Positions 35,671 through 43,435 of a stretch of DNA of 64,000 bases are shown one piece after another. Positions within the stretch are counted from its first letter, which is position 1, and every line of letters starts with the position of its first letter. Under the pieces are notes generated by a model, which did not search any database, had not been told where the DNA came from, and saw only the letters and a list, made by a program, of their open reading frames with translations. The stretch is from Streptomyces sp. CB00316 (lineage in GTDB: Bacteria > Actinomycetota > Actinomycetes > Streptomycetales > Streptomycetaceae), in NCBI RefSeq assembly GCF_001905595.1, contig NZ_LIXI01000003.1:647626-711625 (forward strand), written 5' to 3'. A program made the translations under genes and the position numbers.

Positions 35671-37461
35671 ATGGCGACTGCGACCGGCAAACACGCCGTC
35701 GACGCTGACGGCCTCATGGAGATGTCGTGGGACCCGATCACGCGCATCGTCGGCAGCCTCGGCATCCACACGAAGATCGACTTCGCCGCGAAGCGGGTCG
35801 CGGAGTGCTACAGCACCTCGTCGATCTTCCGCGGCTACAGCGTCTTCATGAAGGGCAAGGACCCCCGCGACGCCCACTTCATCACCAGTCGCATCTGCGG
35901 CATCTGCGGTGACAACCACGCCACCTGTTCCGTCTACGCGCAGAACATGGCGTACGGCGTGGCGCCCCCGCACCTCGGCGAGTGGATCATCAACCTCGGT
36001 GAGGCCGCCGAGTACATGTTCGACCACAACATCTTCCAGGAGAACCTGGTCGGCGTGGACTACTGCGAGCGGATGGTCGCCGAGACCAACCCCGGCGTCC
36101 TCGAACTCGCGACACGCACCGAGGCCCCGCACGCCGCCGACCACGGCTACCGCACCATCGCCGACATCATGCGCTCACTGAACCCGCTGGAAGGCGAGTT
36201 CTACCGCGAGGCGCTCCAGGTCAGCCGCTACACCCGCGAAATGTTCTGCCTGATGGAGGGCCGCCATGTGCACCCCTCCACGCTCTACCCGGGCGGTGTC
36301 GGCACGGTCGCCACGATCCAGCTCTTCACCGACTACCTCACCCGCCTCACCCGCTACGTGGAGTTCATGAAGCGGGTCGTCCCGCTCCACGACGACCTCT
36401 TCGACTTCTTCTACGAGGCGCTGCCCGGGTACGAGGAGGTCGGCCGCCGGCGCGTCCTGCTCGGCTGCTGGGGCGCGCTCAACGACCCGGAGCACTGCGA
36501 CTTCACGTACGCCGCGATGGAGGACTGGGGCCGCAAGATGTTCGTCACCCCGGGCGTCATCGTGGACGGCAAGCTCGTCACCAACAGCCTCGTCGACATC
36601 AACCTCGGCATCCGCATCCTGCTCGGCAGCTCCTACTACGAGGACTGGGCGGGCATGGGCAAGTTCGTCGAACGCGACCCCCTCGGCAACGAGCTGGACG
36701 AACGCCACCCCTGGAACCAGCACACCATCCCGGCCCCGCAGAAGCGCGACTTCGACGACAAGTACAGCTGGGTCATGTCTCCGCGCTGGTTCGACGGCAC
36801 CGACCACCTCGCCCTGGACACCGGCGGCGGCCCCATCGCCCGCCTCTGGTCCACGGCCCTGTCCGGACTCGTCGACATCGGCTACGTCAAGGCCACCGGC
36901 CACAGCGTCCGGATCAACCTCCCGCGCACCATGACCAAGCCGGAGATGGCCCTGGAGTGGACGATCCCGCAGTGGTCCAACGCCATCGAACGCAACCGGG
37001 CCCGCACCTACTTCCAGGCGTACGCGGCCGCCGCCGCCCTCCACTTCGCCGAGCAGGCGATGGAGGAGGTCCGCGCCGGACGCACCCAGACCTGGGAGCA
37101 GTTCGACGTCCCCGACGAGTCGATCGGCTGCGGCTTCACCGAAGCCGTACGCGGCGTCCTCTCCCACCACATGGTCATCCGGGACGGGAAGATCGCCAAC
37201 TACCACCCCTACCCGCCGACCCCCTGGAACGGCAGCGTCCGCGACAGCTACGGCACCCCCGGCCCGTACGAGGACGCCGTCCAGAACACGCCCATCTTCG
37301 AGGAGAACCCGCCCGAGAACTTCAAGGGCATCGACATCATGCGGGCCGTCCGCAGCTTCGACCCGTGCCTGCCGTGCGGCGTCCACATGTACGTCGGCGG
37401 CGGCCGGACCGTCGAGCAGACCCACATGCCGACCGGGCTGAGCGGACTGGCGGGCGGCTGA
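35671..37461 (+). CDS. hhyL: [NiFe]-hydrogenase large (catalytic) subunit, group 1h/5
   Basis: 596 residues. The active-site Ni-Fe ligands are in the N-terminal RICGICGDNHATCSVYAQN (near residue 75) and the C-terminal DPCLPCGVHM. A 24-residue tail follows the terminal His motif and should be removed by the maturation protease encoded at 41162 after nickel insertion. The sequence WDPITRIVGSLGIHTKIDF near residue 20 is typical of the family. It lies 77 bases after the small-subunit gene in the same orientation and needs the HypABCDEF proteins encoded downstream. Confidence 0.94.
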   Translation: MATATGKHAVDADGLMEMSWDPITRIVGSLGIHTKIDFAAKRVAECYSTSSIFRGYSVFMKGKDPRDAHFITSRICGICGDNHATCSVYAQNMAYGVAPPHLGEWIINLGEAAEYMFDHNIFQENLVGVDYCERMVAETNPGVLELATRTEAPHAADHGYRTIADIMRSLNPLEGEFYREALQVSRYTREMFCLMEGRHVHPSTLYPGGVGTVATIQLFTDYLTRLTRYVEFMKRVVPLHDDLFDFFYEALPGYEEVGRRRVLLGCWGALNDPEHCDFTYAAMEDWGRKMFVTPGVIVDGKLVTNSLVDINLGIRILLGSSYYEDWAGMGKFVERDPLGNELDERHPWNQHTIPAPQKRDFDDKYSWVMSPRWFDGTDHLALDTGGGPIARLWSTALSGLVDIGYVKATGHSVRINLPRTMTKPEMALEWTIPQWSNAIERNRARTYFQAYAAAAALHFAEQAMEEVRAGRTQTWEQFDVPDESIGCGFTEAVRGVLSHHMVIRDGKIANYHPYPPTPWNGSVRDSYGTPGPYEDAVQNTPIFEENPPENFKGIDIMRAVRSFDPCLPCGVHMYVGGGRTVEQTHMPTGLSGLAGG

Positions 37462-37512
37462 CCCCCGTACGGGAAAGGCAGCCGACCCCGTAACCCAGGA
37501 AAGGGGCCCACG

Positions 37513-38424
37513 ATGGCGGGAGCCGAACCAGGTGCACGCATCGGCGAACTGCTGGACCGACTGGGACGCGAGGCCGGGCCCCAGGCACGCGAGACCGCCG
37601 ACGAACTCGTGCGCAGCGTCGTCGAGTTCTACGGCGAGGGCCTCGCCCGCGCCGTACGGCTGCTGCGCACCGCCCCGGCCGGGTCCGACCCGCTCGCCGT
37701 GCTCACCGCCGACGAACTCGTCGGGGACCTGCTGATCCTGCACGACCTGCACCCCGAGGACACCATGACCCGGGTCGGCCGGGCACTCGACAAGGTCCGC
37801 CCCTACCTCGGCTCGCACGCCGGCGACGTCGAGGTCGCCGGACTGGACGTGGAGGCGCCCGAAGGGCCCACCCTGCGGCTGCGGTTGCGCGGCAGCTGCG
37901 ACGGCTGCCCGTCCTCCACCCAGACCGTGCGCTGGACCATCGAGGAGACCGTCGCCCGCCTCGCGCCGGAGATCGCGCACATCGAGGTGGAGGGGGTGGC
38001 CGAGGCTCCCGCCGCCGGTGGACAGCCCCTGCTCCAGATCCTGCCGCACCCGCCCGCCGACGCCCCAGGTGTACCGCCCCCGGCCGCCGACGGGGAACCG
38101 CCCCGCTGGCACACCCTCGCCACCCCCGCTCTGCCCGCCCGCGACCACGCCACCCGCGTCGCCGATGTCGAGGGCAACGCGCTCCTGCTCGTCCGGCTCC
38201 CCGGCAACCTGTATGCCTACCGCGACCGCTGTCCCGGCTGCGGGGCCGACCTGCGCACCGCCCCTCTCGACGGGGAGTTCCTGAGCTGCGCCGGGTGCGC
38301 CGCCCGGTTCGACGTACGGCACGCGGGACGCGGCGAGCAGGCCCACCTGGAGCCCCTGCCGCTCCTGGAGGAGGAGGGAGCCGTCCGGGTCGCGCTGCCC
38401 GAGCTGCTGGGGGCCGGACCGTGA
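37513..38424 (+). CDS. NifU-like domain fused to a four-cysteine Rieske-like domain
   Basis: 303 residues. Residues about 80-155 are a NifU C-terminal-type domain with CDGCPSS (Cys129, Cys132), able to carry an Fe-S cluster. Residues about 205-285 follow a Rieske ferredoxin template (YRDRC...GADLRTAPLDGEFLSC...ARFDVR), but both His ligands are lost: CPHRG has become CPGCG and CxWHG has become CAGCA. This leaves Cys240, Cys243, Cys259 and Cys262 (C-x2-C-x15-C-x2-C), a rubredoxin- or zinc-like site. It probably assembles or relays electrons for the hydrogenase. GTGA overlap with the next gene. Confidence 0.8.
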   Translation: MAGAEPGARIGELLDRLGREAGPQARETADELVRSVVEFYGEGLARAVRLLRTAPAGSDPLAVLTADELVGDLLILHDLHPEDTMTRVGRALDKVRPYLGSHAGDVEVAGLDVEAPEGPTLRLRLRGSCDGCPSSTQTVRWTIEETVARLAPEIAHIEVEGVAEAPAAGGQPLLQILPHPPADAPGVPPPAADGEPPRWHTLATPALPARDHATRVADVEGNALLLVRLPGNLYAYRDRCPGCGADLRTAPLDGEFLSCAGCAARFDVRHAGRGEQAHLEPLPLLEEEGAVRVALPELLGAGP

Positions 38425-39077
38425 GCGCGGGAGTTCTCGCCCAGTTCACCCGGCGGCCACCGCCGCCGGGGGAGCGGTGCGAGCTGTGCGGGGAGCCGCT
38501 GCCCGACGAGCACCGGCACCTCGTCGACACCACCCGGCGCTCCCTCAAGTGCTCCTGCCCGCCCTGCCACCTGCTCTTCACCCGGCCCGGAGCGGGGCAA
38601 GGGCGCTTCCGGGGCGTCCCGGACCGCTACCTCACCGACCCCGGCTTCACCCTCGGCGCCGACGGCCGGAACCGGCTCCAGATCCCGGTCGGCCTCGCCT
38701 TCTTCTTCCACAACTCCGCACTCGACCGGTTCGCCGCCTTCTACCCGAGCCCAGCCGGAGCGACCGAGAGCGAACTCGACCCCGCCACCTGGGACGCGGT
38801 CATCGGCGGCACCCGCCTGGCCGGGCTGCTCCAGGACGACGTGGAGGCGCTGCTGCTGCACGCCGAGCGCGGGAAGCCGGCGACCTGCACCCTCGTCCCC
38901 ATCGACGTCTGCTACGAACTCGTCGGACGGATGCGGCTCCACTGGAAGGGCTTCGACGGCGGAGCCGAGGCCCGCGCGGACATCGAGCGGTTCTTCGGAC
39001 GCGTGGCCGCCCGCGCGCGACCTCTGCCCGCGGAGGCCGAGGCCTCAGGGGCGGGGAATCCCGGGGGCGCCCCGTGA
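38421..39077 (+). CDS. DUF5947-like hydrogenase-associated protein
   Basis: 218 residues starting at the GTG at 38421, which overlaps the previous stop. The N-terminus carries two cysteine pairs (CELCGEPLPDEHRHLVD and CSCPPCHLLF), a likely zinc site. The body contains DRYLTDPGFTLG, PVGLAFFFHNSALDRFAAFYPSPAGATESEL and CTLVPIDVCYELVGRMRLHWKGFDGG. It matches my memory of DUF5947, found almost only beside actinobacterial hydrogenases. Its role is unknown. Tight overlaps on both sides mark it as part of the hydrogenase operon. Confidence 0.75.
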   Translation: MSAGVLAQFTRRPPPPGERCELCGEPLPDEHRHLVDTTRRSLKCSCPPCHLLFTRPGAGQGRFRGVPDRYLTDPGFTLGADGRNRLQIPVGLAFFFHNSALDRFAAFYPSPAGATESELDPATWDAVIGGTRLAGLLQDDVEALLLHAERGKPATCTLVPIDVCYELVGRMRLHWKGFDGGAEARADIERFFGRVAARARPLPAEAEASGAGNPGGAP

Positions 39078-39739
39078 CCGACCTCGACTTCCGGTGCACC
39101 GGCGTACGGCCCGAGCCCTTCGGCGCGAGCCCCACGCTCCTGTTCGGCCTGCGCATCGAGGAACTGGACCACCAGCCCGTGCACGCCATCGCCCTGCGCT
39201 GCCAGATCCGGATCGAGCCGGCCCAGCGCACCTACGACCCGGACGAGGTCGACATGCTGGGCGACCTGTTCGGCGAGCCCAGCCGCTGGAGCAGCACCCT
39301 CAAACCACTCCAGTTCGCCCACGCCTCCATCACCGTGCCCGCCTTCACCGGCACCACCCACGTCGACCTCCCGGTGCCTTGCACGTACGACACCGAGGTC
39401 GCCTCCGCCTCGTACTTCCGGGCCCTCGCACGCGGTGAGATACCGCTGCTGATGCTCTTCTCCGGCACGGTCTTCACCGGCCGCAACGGCTTCCGCGCCG
39501 AACCGATCCCGTGGCACAAGGAGACGTCCTGCCTGATGCCGGTGGACGTCTGGCGGGAGCTGATCGAGTCCTACTTCCCGGGCACCGGCTGGCTGCGGCT
39601 GCGCAAGGACAGCCTGGAGTCCCTGCGCCGCTACCGATCGGCCCGCGCCCTGCCGTCCTGGGAGCAGGTCTTCGAGGAGCTGCTCGCGACAGCGGAAGCG
39701 TCGGAAGCGAAGGCGACGGAAGCGAAGGGGGCGGAGTGA
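39074..39739 (+). CDS. DUF6084-like hydrogenase-associated protein
   Basis: 221 residues from the GTG at 39074 (GTGA overlap). A beta-rich protein: IRIEELDHQPVHAIALRCQIRIEPAQRTYDPDEVDMLGDLFGEPSRW, then FTGTTHVDLPVPCTYDTEVASASYFRALARGEIPLLMLFSGTVF and a C-terminal helical part. From memory this is DUF6084, which travels with DUF5947 in hydrogenase loci. No cofactor motif is visible. The C-terminus is a low-complexity Ala/Glu/Ser/Lys tail. Function unknown; conservation of the trio suggests a structural or electron-coupling role. Confidence 0.75.
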   Translation: MTDLDFRCTGVRPEPFGASPTLLFGLRIEELDHQPVHAIALRCQIRIEPAQRTYDPDEVDMLGDLFGEPSRWSSTLKPLQFAHASITVPAFTGTTHVDLPVPCTYDTEVASASYFRALARGEIPLLMLFSGTVFTGRNGFRAEPIPWHKETSCLMPVDVWRELIESYFPGTGWLRLRKDSLESLRRYRSARALPSWEQVFEELLATAEASEAKATEAKGAE

Positions 39740-39740
39740 G

Positions 39741-41165
39741 ATGACCGACTCGGACCTGCTGTCGTCGCCCGGAACTCTCGACGACGCCCTCGACCAGGCC
39801 CGTACGGTCGCCGACGCCGTGCTCTTCGAGGGGTACGTCCTCTACCCGTACCGCGCCTCGTCCGCGAAGAACCAAATGCGCTGGCAGTTCGGCGTCCTCG
39901 TCCCACCCGCCTGCACGGCACAGGGCGGGGAGTACGCGGAGCAGCGCACCGACATCCTCCTCGAACCCCGCACCGGCGACCGGCTCCACGCCGAACTGCG
40001 TTTCCTGCACGTCCGGCGGCGGACCGTCGAACGCCTCGACCCCGACGGCACCTACACCGAGGTGCCCGAACTGGAGCTGTCCGACCGGGTCCTGGTCCCC
40101 TGGGACGAGGGCCACGAGGAGCGCATCCGGTTCCACGCGCCCCTCGCCGAACTGACGGGGAAGCAGGCCCACACCCGTATCGTCACCTTCGACCTGCCGC
40201 CCGCCGTCGAGCACGAACCCGTGCTGGACGCCGAGGGCCGGACCCTGGGGCGGCTCGTACGGCGACGGGCGCGGCTGGCCGGCGTGATCCGGCCCCGGGC
40301 CGAGCAACTCCCCGGCCCCTACCGGGTGTCACGCCTCACCGTCACCGTGCACAACACCACCGACGCACCGGCCGGCGACCGGACGACGGCCCTCCCGCAC
40401 AGCATGATCGGCGCCCACCTGCTGCTCGCCGTCGAGGGCGGCAGGTTCCTGTCGATGACGGACCCGCCCGAGTGGGCCCGGCCCGCCGTCGCGGAGCTGC
40501 GCAACGACCACACATGGCCGGTGCTCGCGGGCCCGGCCGGTCGCGGGGACCTCGTCCTCTCCTCGCCGATCATCCTGGAGGACCATCCCGTCCTCGCCGA
40601 CGAGAGCCCCGGCCCCCTGTACGACGCCACGGAGATCGACGAGATCCTCTCGCTGCGCACCGCCGCCCTCACCGAGCGGGAGAAGCGGGAGGCGCGCGGC
40701 ACCGACGACCGGGCCGCCGAGGTCATCGACCTGGTCGACTCCATGCCCGAGGAGGTGCGGGAGCGGCTGCACGGAGCGATCCGGGGGCTGCGCGAGGTGA
40801 CGGAGGCCCCCGGCCCGCCCGCCGAAGGGCTCACCCTCCCCGAAGGCACCGGGCACCCCTGGTGGGACCCGCAGCAGGACCTCGAAGCGGCCGACGCGCC
40901 CACCACCATCCCCATAGACGGTGAGGCCGTCGGCCAGGGCTCCCGGGTCCTCCTCACCCCGGGGGCCCGCCGCACGGACGCCCAGGACACGTTCCTGCGG
41001 GGCTGCCGGGCCACCGTCGAAGCCGTGGTCGCGGACCTCGACGGGGAACTGCACCTCGCCGTCGTCCTGGACGACGACCCCGGCACCGACATCCGCCGCG
41101 AGCAGGGCCGTTTCCTCTACTTCAAGCCGGACGAGGTGGCGCCGCTGCGGGAGGAGGAGCCATGA
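39741..41165 (+). CDS. Hydrogenase-locus protein of unknown function (474 aa)
   Basis: 474 residues, two bases after the previous stop and overlapping the maturation protease gene by ATGA, so it sits inside the operon. No membrane segment or cysteine cluster is visible. The N-terminal part (VLFEGYVLYPYRASSAKNQMRWQFGVLVPP) and the central VTVHNTT...RTTALPHSMIGAHLLLAVEGGRFLSM are the most distinctive elements; the C-terminus has an SH3-like pattern (GSRVLLTPGARRTDAQDTFLRGCRATVEAV). I recall homologues only as hydrogenase-associated hypotheticals. A scaffold or assembly role is possible but unproven. Confidence 0.7.
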   Translation: MTDSDLLSSPGTLDDALDQARTVADAVLFEGYVLYPYRASSAKNQMRWQFGVLVPPACTAQGGEYAEQRTDILLEPRTGDRLHAELRFLHVRRRTVERLDPDGTYTEVPELELSDRVLVPWDEGHEERIRFHAPLAELTGKQAHTRIVTFDLPPAVEHEPVLDAEGRTLGRLVRRRARLAGVIRPRAEQLPGPYRVSRLTVTVHNTTDAPAGDRTTALPHSMIGAHLLLAVEGGRFLSMTDPPEWARPAVAELRNDHTWPVLAGPAGRGDLVLSSPIILEDHPVLADESPGPLYDATEIDEILSLRTAALTEREKREARGTDDRAAEVIDLVDSMPEEVRERLHGAIRGLREVTEAPGPPAEGLTLPEGTGHPWWDPQQDLEAADAPTTIPIDGEAVGQGSRVLLTPGARRTDAQDTFLRGCRATVEAVVADLDGELHLAVVLDDDPGTDIRREQGRFLYFKPDEVAPLREEEP

Positions 41166-41731
41166 GCGGTACGGAGGCACCTGAGCGCACGCTCGTCGCC
41201 GGGGTCGGCAACATCTTCCTCCAGGACGACGGCTTCGGGGTGGAGACGGTCCGGCGGCTCGGCGCCCTTGCCCCGTCCCGTCTGTCGCCCGGCACCGAAC
41301 TGATGGACGCCGGAATCCGCGGGGTGCACCTCGCCTACCGGCTCCTGGAGGGCTACCGCACCCTCGTCCTGGTCGACCTGGTGAGCCGGGGCTCCCCGCC
41401 CGGCACGCTGTACACGATCGACGTCGGGCCGCGGCCCCCGGACACCGAGCACCGGCCCGGGCCCCTCGACACCCACGCGATGGACCCCGCCACCGTGCTC
41501 GGCCTGCTGCACGACCTGCACGCCGGCGCGGGCGGCACGCTCCCCGACGAGGTGTACGTCGTCGGCTGCGAACCCCGGGACACGGGGGAGGGGATCGGGC
41601 TCAGCCCGCCCGTCGAGGAAGCGGTGGAACCGGCGGTGGAGCTCGTACTCGGCCTGCTGTCGCGGCGCGCCGCCCCCGTACCGGATCCCGGACCCGACTC
41701 CGTACCGGATCCGGTACCGCGGAAGAACTGA
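41162..41731 (+). CDS. Hydrogenase maturation protease (HyaD/HybD/HycI family)
   Basis: 189 residues. The family start VAGVGNIFLQDDGFGVETVRRL is followed by MDAGIRG and DTHAMDPATVLGLL, which provide the acidic and histidine residues that bind nickel in HybD-type endopeptidases. It trims the C-terminal tail of the large subunit after nickel insertion. The C-terminus after residue 165 is a Pro/Asp-rich extension without known function. The ATG overlaps the preceding stop. Confidence 0.88.
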   Translation: MSGTEAPERTLVAGVGNIFLQDDGFGVETVRRLGALAPSRLSPGTELMDAGIRGVHLAYRLLEGYRTLVLVDLVSRGSPPGTLYTIDVGPRPPDTEHRPGPLDTHAMDPATVLGLLHDLHAGAGGTLPDEVYVVGCEPRDTGEGIGLSPPVEEAVEPAVELVLGLLSRRAAPVPDPGPDSVPDPVPRKN

Positions 41732-41753
41732 GATCACGACGTTGGAGGACAGG

Positions 41754-41858
41754 ATGCACTGGATGTGGATCGGCGTCGCCGCGGGCCTCGCGGCCGTCTA
41801 CGGCGTCGCCAGGAACCTGCCCGATGTCCGCCGCTACCTGCGCATGCGCCGGATGTAG
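41754..41858 (+). CDS. 34-residue small protein, DUF6893-like
   Basis: A 34-residue protein: one short hydrophobic helix (WMWIGVAAGLAAVYGVA) followed by the basic tail RNLPDVRRYLRMRRM. This matches my recollection of DUF6893, described as a small Streptomyces protein family. TTGGAGGAC lies just before the ATG at 41754. It begins 22 bases after the maturation-protease gene and is probably the last gene of the hydrogenase structural operon. Its last 25 bases overlap, tail to tail, the end of the PadR gene. It could anchor the soluble hydrogenase at the membrane; this is speculation. Confidence 0.65.
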   Translation: MHWMWIGVAAGLAAVYGVARNLPDVRRYLRMRRM

Positions 41859-42238
41859 TCCCCGTGTCCGGAGTGGTGCGGGTGCTCGTCCCCGCCGCCG
41901 ACGTCCTCCAGCTGCACATAGCGCTCGAGGAAGAGATGGAGGGTGCTGTGCAGTTCTCCCAGCCGGACGAACCACAGGGCGAGGTTCATGGCGCCCTGCG
42001 GAGTGATGGCGTACACGCGCCGGGCGGGGCCGGAGGCGGAGGCGCACCACTGCGAGGTGACCTCGCCGCACTTCTCCATCGACCGCAGCAGCCGGTAGAC
42101 ATGGGCCGACTCGGCCTCCTCCCAGCCGAACGCGCCCAGGCGCTGCACGAGCTCGTAGCCGTGACCCCGGCGCTCGGCCAGGAGCAGGAGCAGGACCGGG
42201 GTGAGCAGCGCTCGCCGTTCGACCTCGTGAACAGGCAT
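41834..42238 (-). CDS. PadR-family transcriptional regulator
   Basis: 134 residues. The winged helix is clear: LTPVLLLLLAERRGHGYELVQRLGAFG...SAHVYRLLRSMEKCGEVTSQWCAS...RRVYAITPQGAMNLALWF. A C-terminal helix for dimerisation follows. The ATG at 42238 has AAAGGA upstream. It is the only minus-strand gene in the 14-kb hydrogenase locus, lying between the structural genes and hypA, divergent from hypA and convergent with the structural operon. This position suggests it controls hyp or structural gene expression. Confidence 0.87.
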   Translation of the reverse strand: MPVHEVERRALLTPVLLLLLAERRGHGYELVQRLGAFGWEEAESAHVYRLLRSMEKCGEVTSQWCASASGPARRVYAITPQGAMNLALWFVRLGELHSTLHLFLERYVQLEDVGGGDEHPHHSGHGDYIRRMRR

Positions 42239-42270
42239 GGTCCTTTCAGGGTAGCCAGGGGGTGAGCGCC

Positions 42271-42687
42271 GTGCATGAGCTGTCCATCGCGATGGCCGTC
42301 GTCGACCAGGTCGGGAGCGCCGTCCGCGAGCAGGGCGCGGGGGCCGCCCGGGTGCGGTCGCTGACCCTGCGGGTCGGGGAGCTGTCCGGTGTGGTGCCCG
42401 AGGCGCTGGACTTCTCCTTCGGCGTGGCGGCCGAGGGCACTGTGCTGGCGGACGCCCGGCTGCTGATCGAGACTGTTGAGGGAAGGGCCCGCTGCGAGGA
42501 CTGCGGCCGGGACACCGCGACCGGGATGCCCCCGGATCTGTGGTGCGGCGCCTGCGAGCAGGCGATGAGCCTGACCGGCGGGCGCGAACTGGAGATCGCC
42601 CGAGTCGTCCTTGACGACGTCCCCCCGGACGACGGGGACCGGCACGGGGAAGACGTACCGGAGGCGAGCCATGTGCCGCACCGTTGA
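42271..42687 (+). CDS. hypA: Hydrogenase nickel-insertion protein HypA
   Basis: 138 residues from the GTG at 42271. This start gives (M)HELSIAM, placing the essential nickel-binding His at position 2; a GTG at 42262 would bury it, and GGGGGTGAG is well placed for 42271. The zinc site is two CxxC pairs (CEDCGRD and CGACEQA). HypA delivers nickel to the large subunit together with HypB. The last 17 bases overlap hypB. The C-terminus after residue 118 is an acidic extension beyond the family's normal end. Confidence 0.9.
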   Translation: MHELSIAMAVVDQVGSAVREQGAGAARVRSLTLRVGELSGVVPEALDFSFGVAAEGTVLADARLLIETVEGRARCEDCGRDTATGMPPDLWCGACEQAMSLTGGRELEIARVVLDDVPPDDGDRHGEDVPEASHVPHR

Positions 42688-43435
42688 CCTGCATCAGGCC
42701 GTGCTGGCGAAGAACGACACCAACGCGTCGGAGCTGCGCCGCACCCTGGACGGTCGCGGCACCACGGCCGTCAACCTCATGTCCAGCCCCGGCAGCGGCA
42801 AGACCGCTCTCCTGGAGGTACTGCTGACCCGTGCCGTCGCCGGGGGCACCCCGGCCGCCGCCGTCACCGCCGACCTCGCCACCGAGAACGACGCGACGCG
42901 CCTCGCCCGCTCGGGAGCCCCCGTCCAGCAGATCCTCACCGACGGGCTCTGCCACCTGGAGGCGGGCATGCTCGGGGCCAGGCTGGAGGGCTGGCTGCCG
43001 GAGGGGACCCGGCTGCTGTTCGTCGAGAACGTCGGCAATCTCGTCTGCCCCGCCTCCTACGACCTCGGCGAGACCCTGCGGATCGCGCTCGCGTCGGTGA
43101 CCGAGGGCGAGGACAAGCCGGTGAAGTACCCGGCGGCCTTCGGGCTCGCACACCTGGTGGTGGTGACCAAGACCGACCTCGCCGAGGCGGTGGAGTTCCG
43201 GCGGCAGGACTTCCTGCGCGGCGTGCAGCAGGTCAACCCGGGCGTGCCCGTCATCGAGACCTCCGCCAGGACCGGCGAGGGCGTCGACGCGCTGCTCGCC
43301 CATGTCCTGCGGGCGGCGGACGGCCGCGAACTCCATACGCCGGTGCTCGCGCGGCACCACGAGAAGCACCTGCACCACCACCAGGACACTCCTTCGGCCG
43401 GCCTCTCCCCCTCACCCGCCGGAACCCCGCGATGA
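42671..43435 (+). CDS. hypB: Hydrogenase nickel-incorporation GTPase HypB
   Basis: 254 residues. G1/P-loop SSPGSGKTALLE, the Asp of G2/G3 in VTADLATENDATRL, ENVGNLVCPASYDLGE (a HypB hallmark with the metal-site Cys) and the NKxD-like VVTKTDLAE are visible. A short His cluster near the C-terminus (RHHEKHLHHHQD) may store nickel; many HypB proteins carry such stretches at the N-terminus instead. GTP hydrolysis drives nickel delivery from HypA. Start at the ATG at 42671; ATGA overlap with hypF. Confidence 0.92.
   Translation: MCRTVDLHQAVLAKNDTNASELRRTLDGRGTTAVNLMSSPGSGKTALLEVLLTRAVAGGTPAAAVTADLATENDATRLARSGAPVQQILTDGLCHLEAGMLGARLEGWLPEGTRLLFVENVGNLVCPASYDLGETLRIALASVTEGEDKPVKYPAAFGLAHLVVVTKTDLAEAVEFRRQDFLRGVQQVNPGVPVIETSARTGEGVDALLAHVLRAADGRELHTPVLARHHEKHLHHHQDTPSAGLSPSPAGTPR

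Noticed and set aside
37460..37600. Hydrogenase large subunit lacking a cleavable tail
   Set aside because: There are 24 residues after the DPCxxCxxH motif and a maturation protease is encoded nearby, so normal processing is expected.
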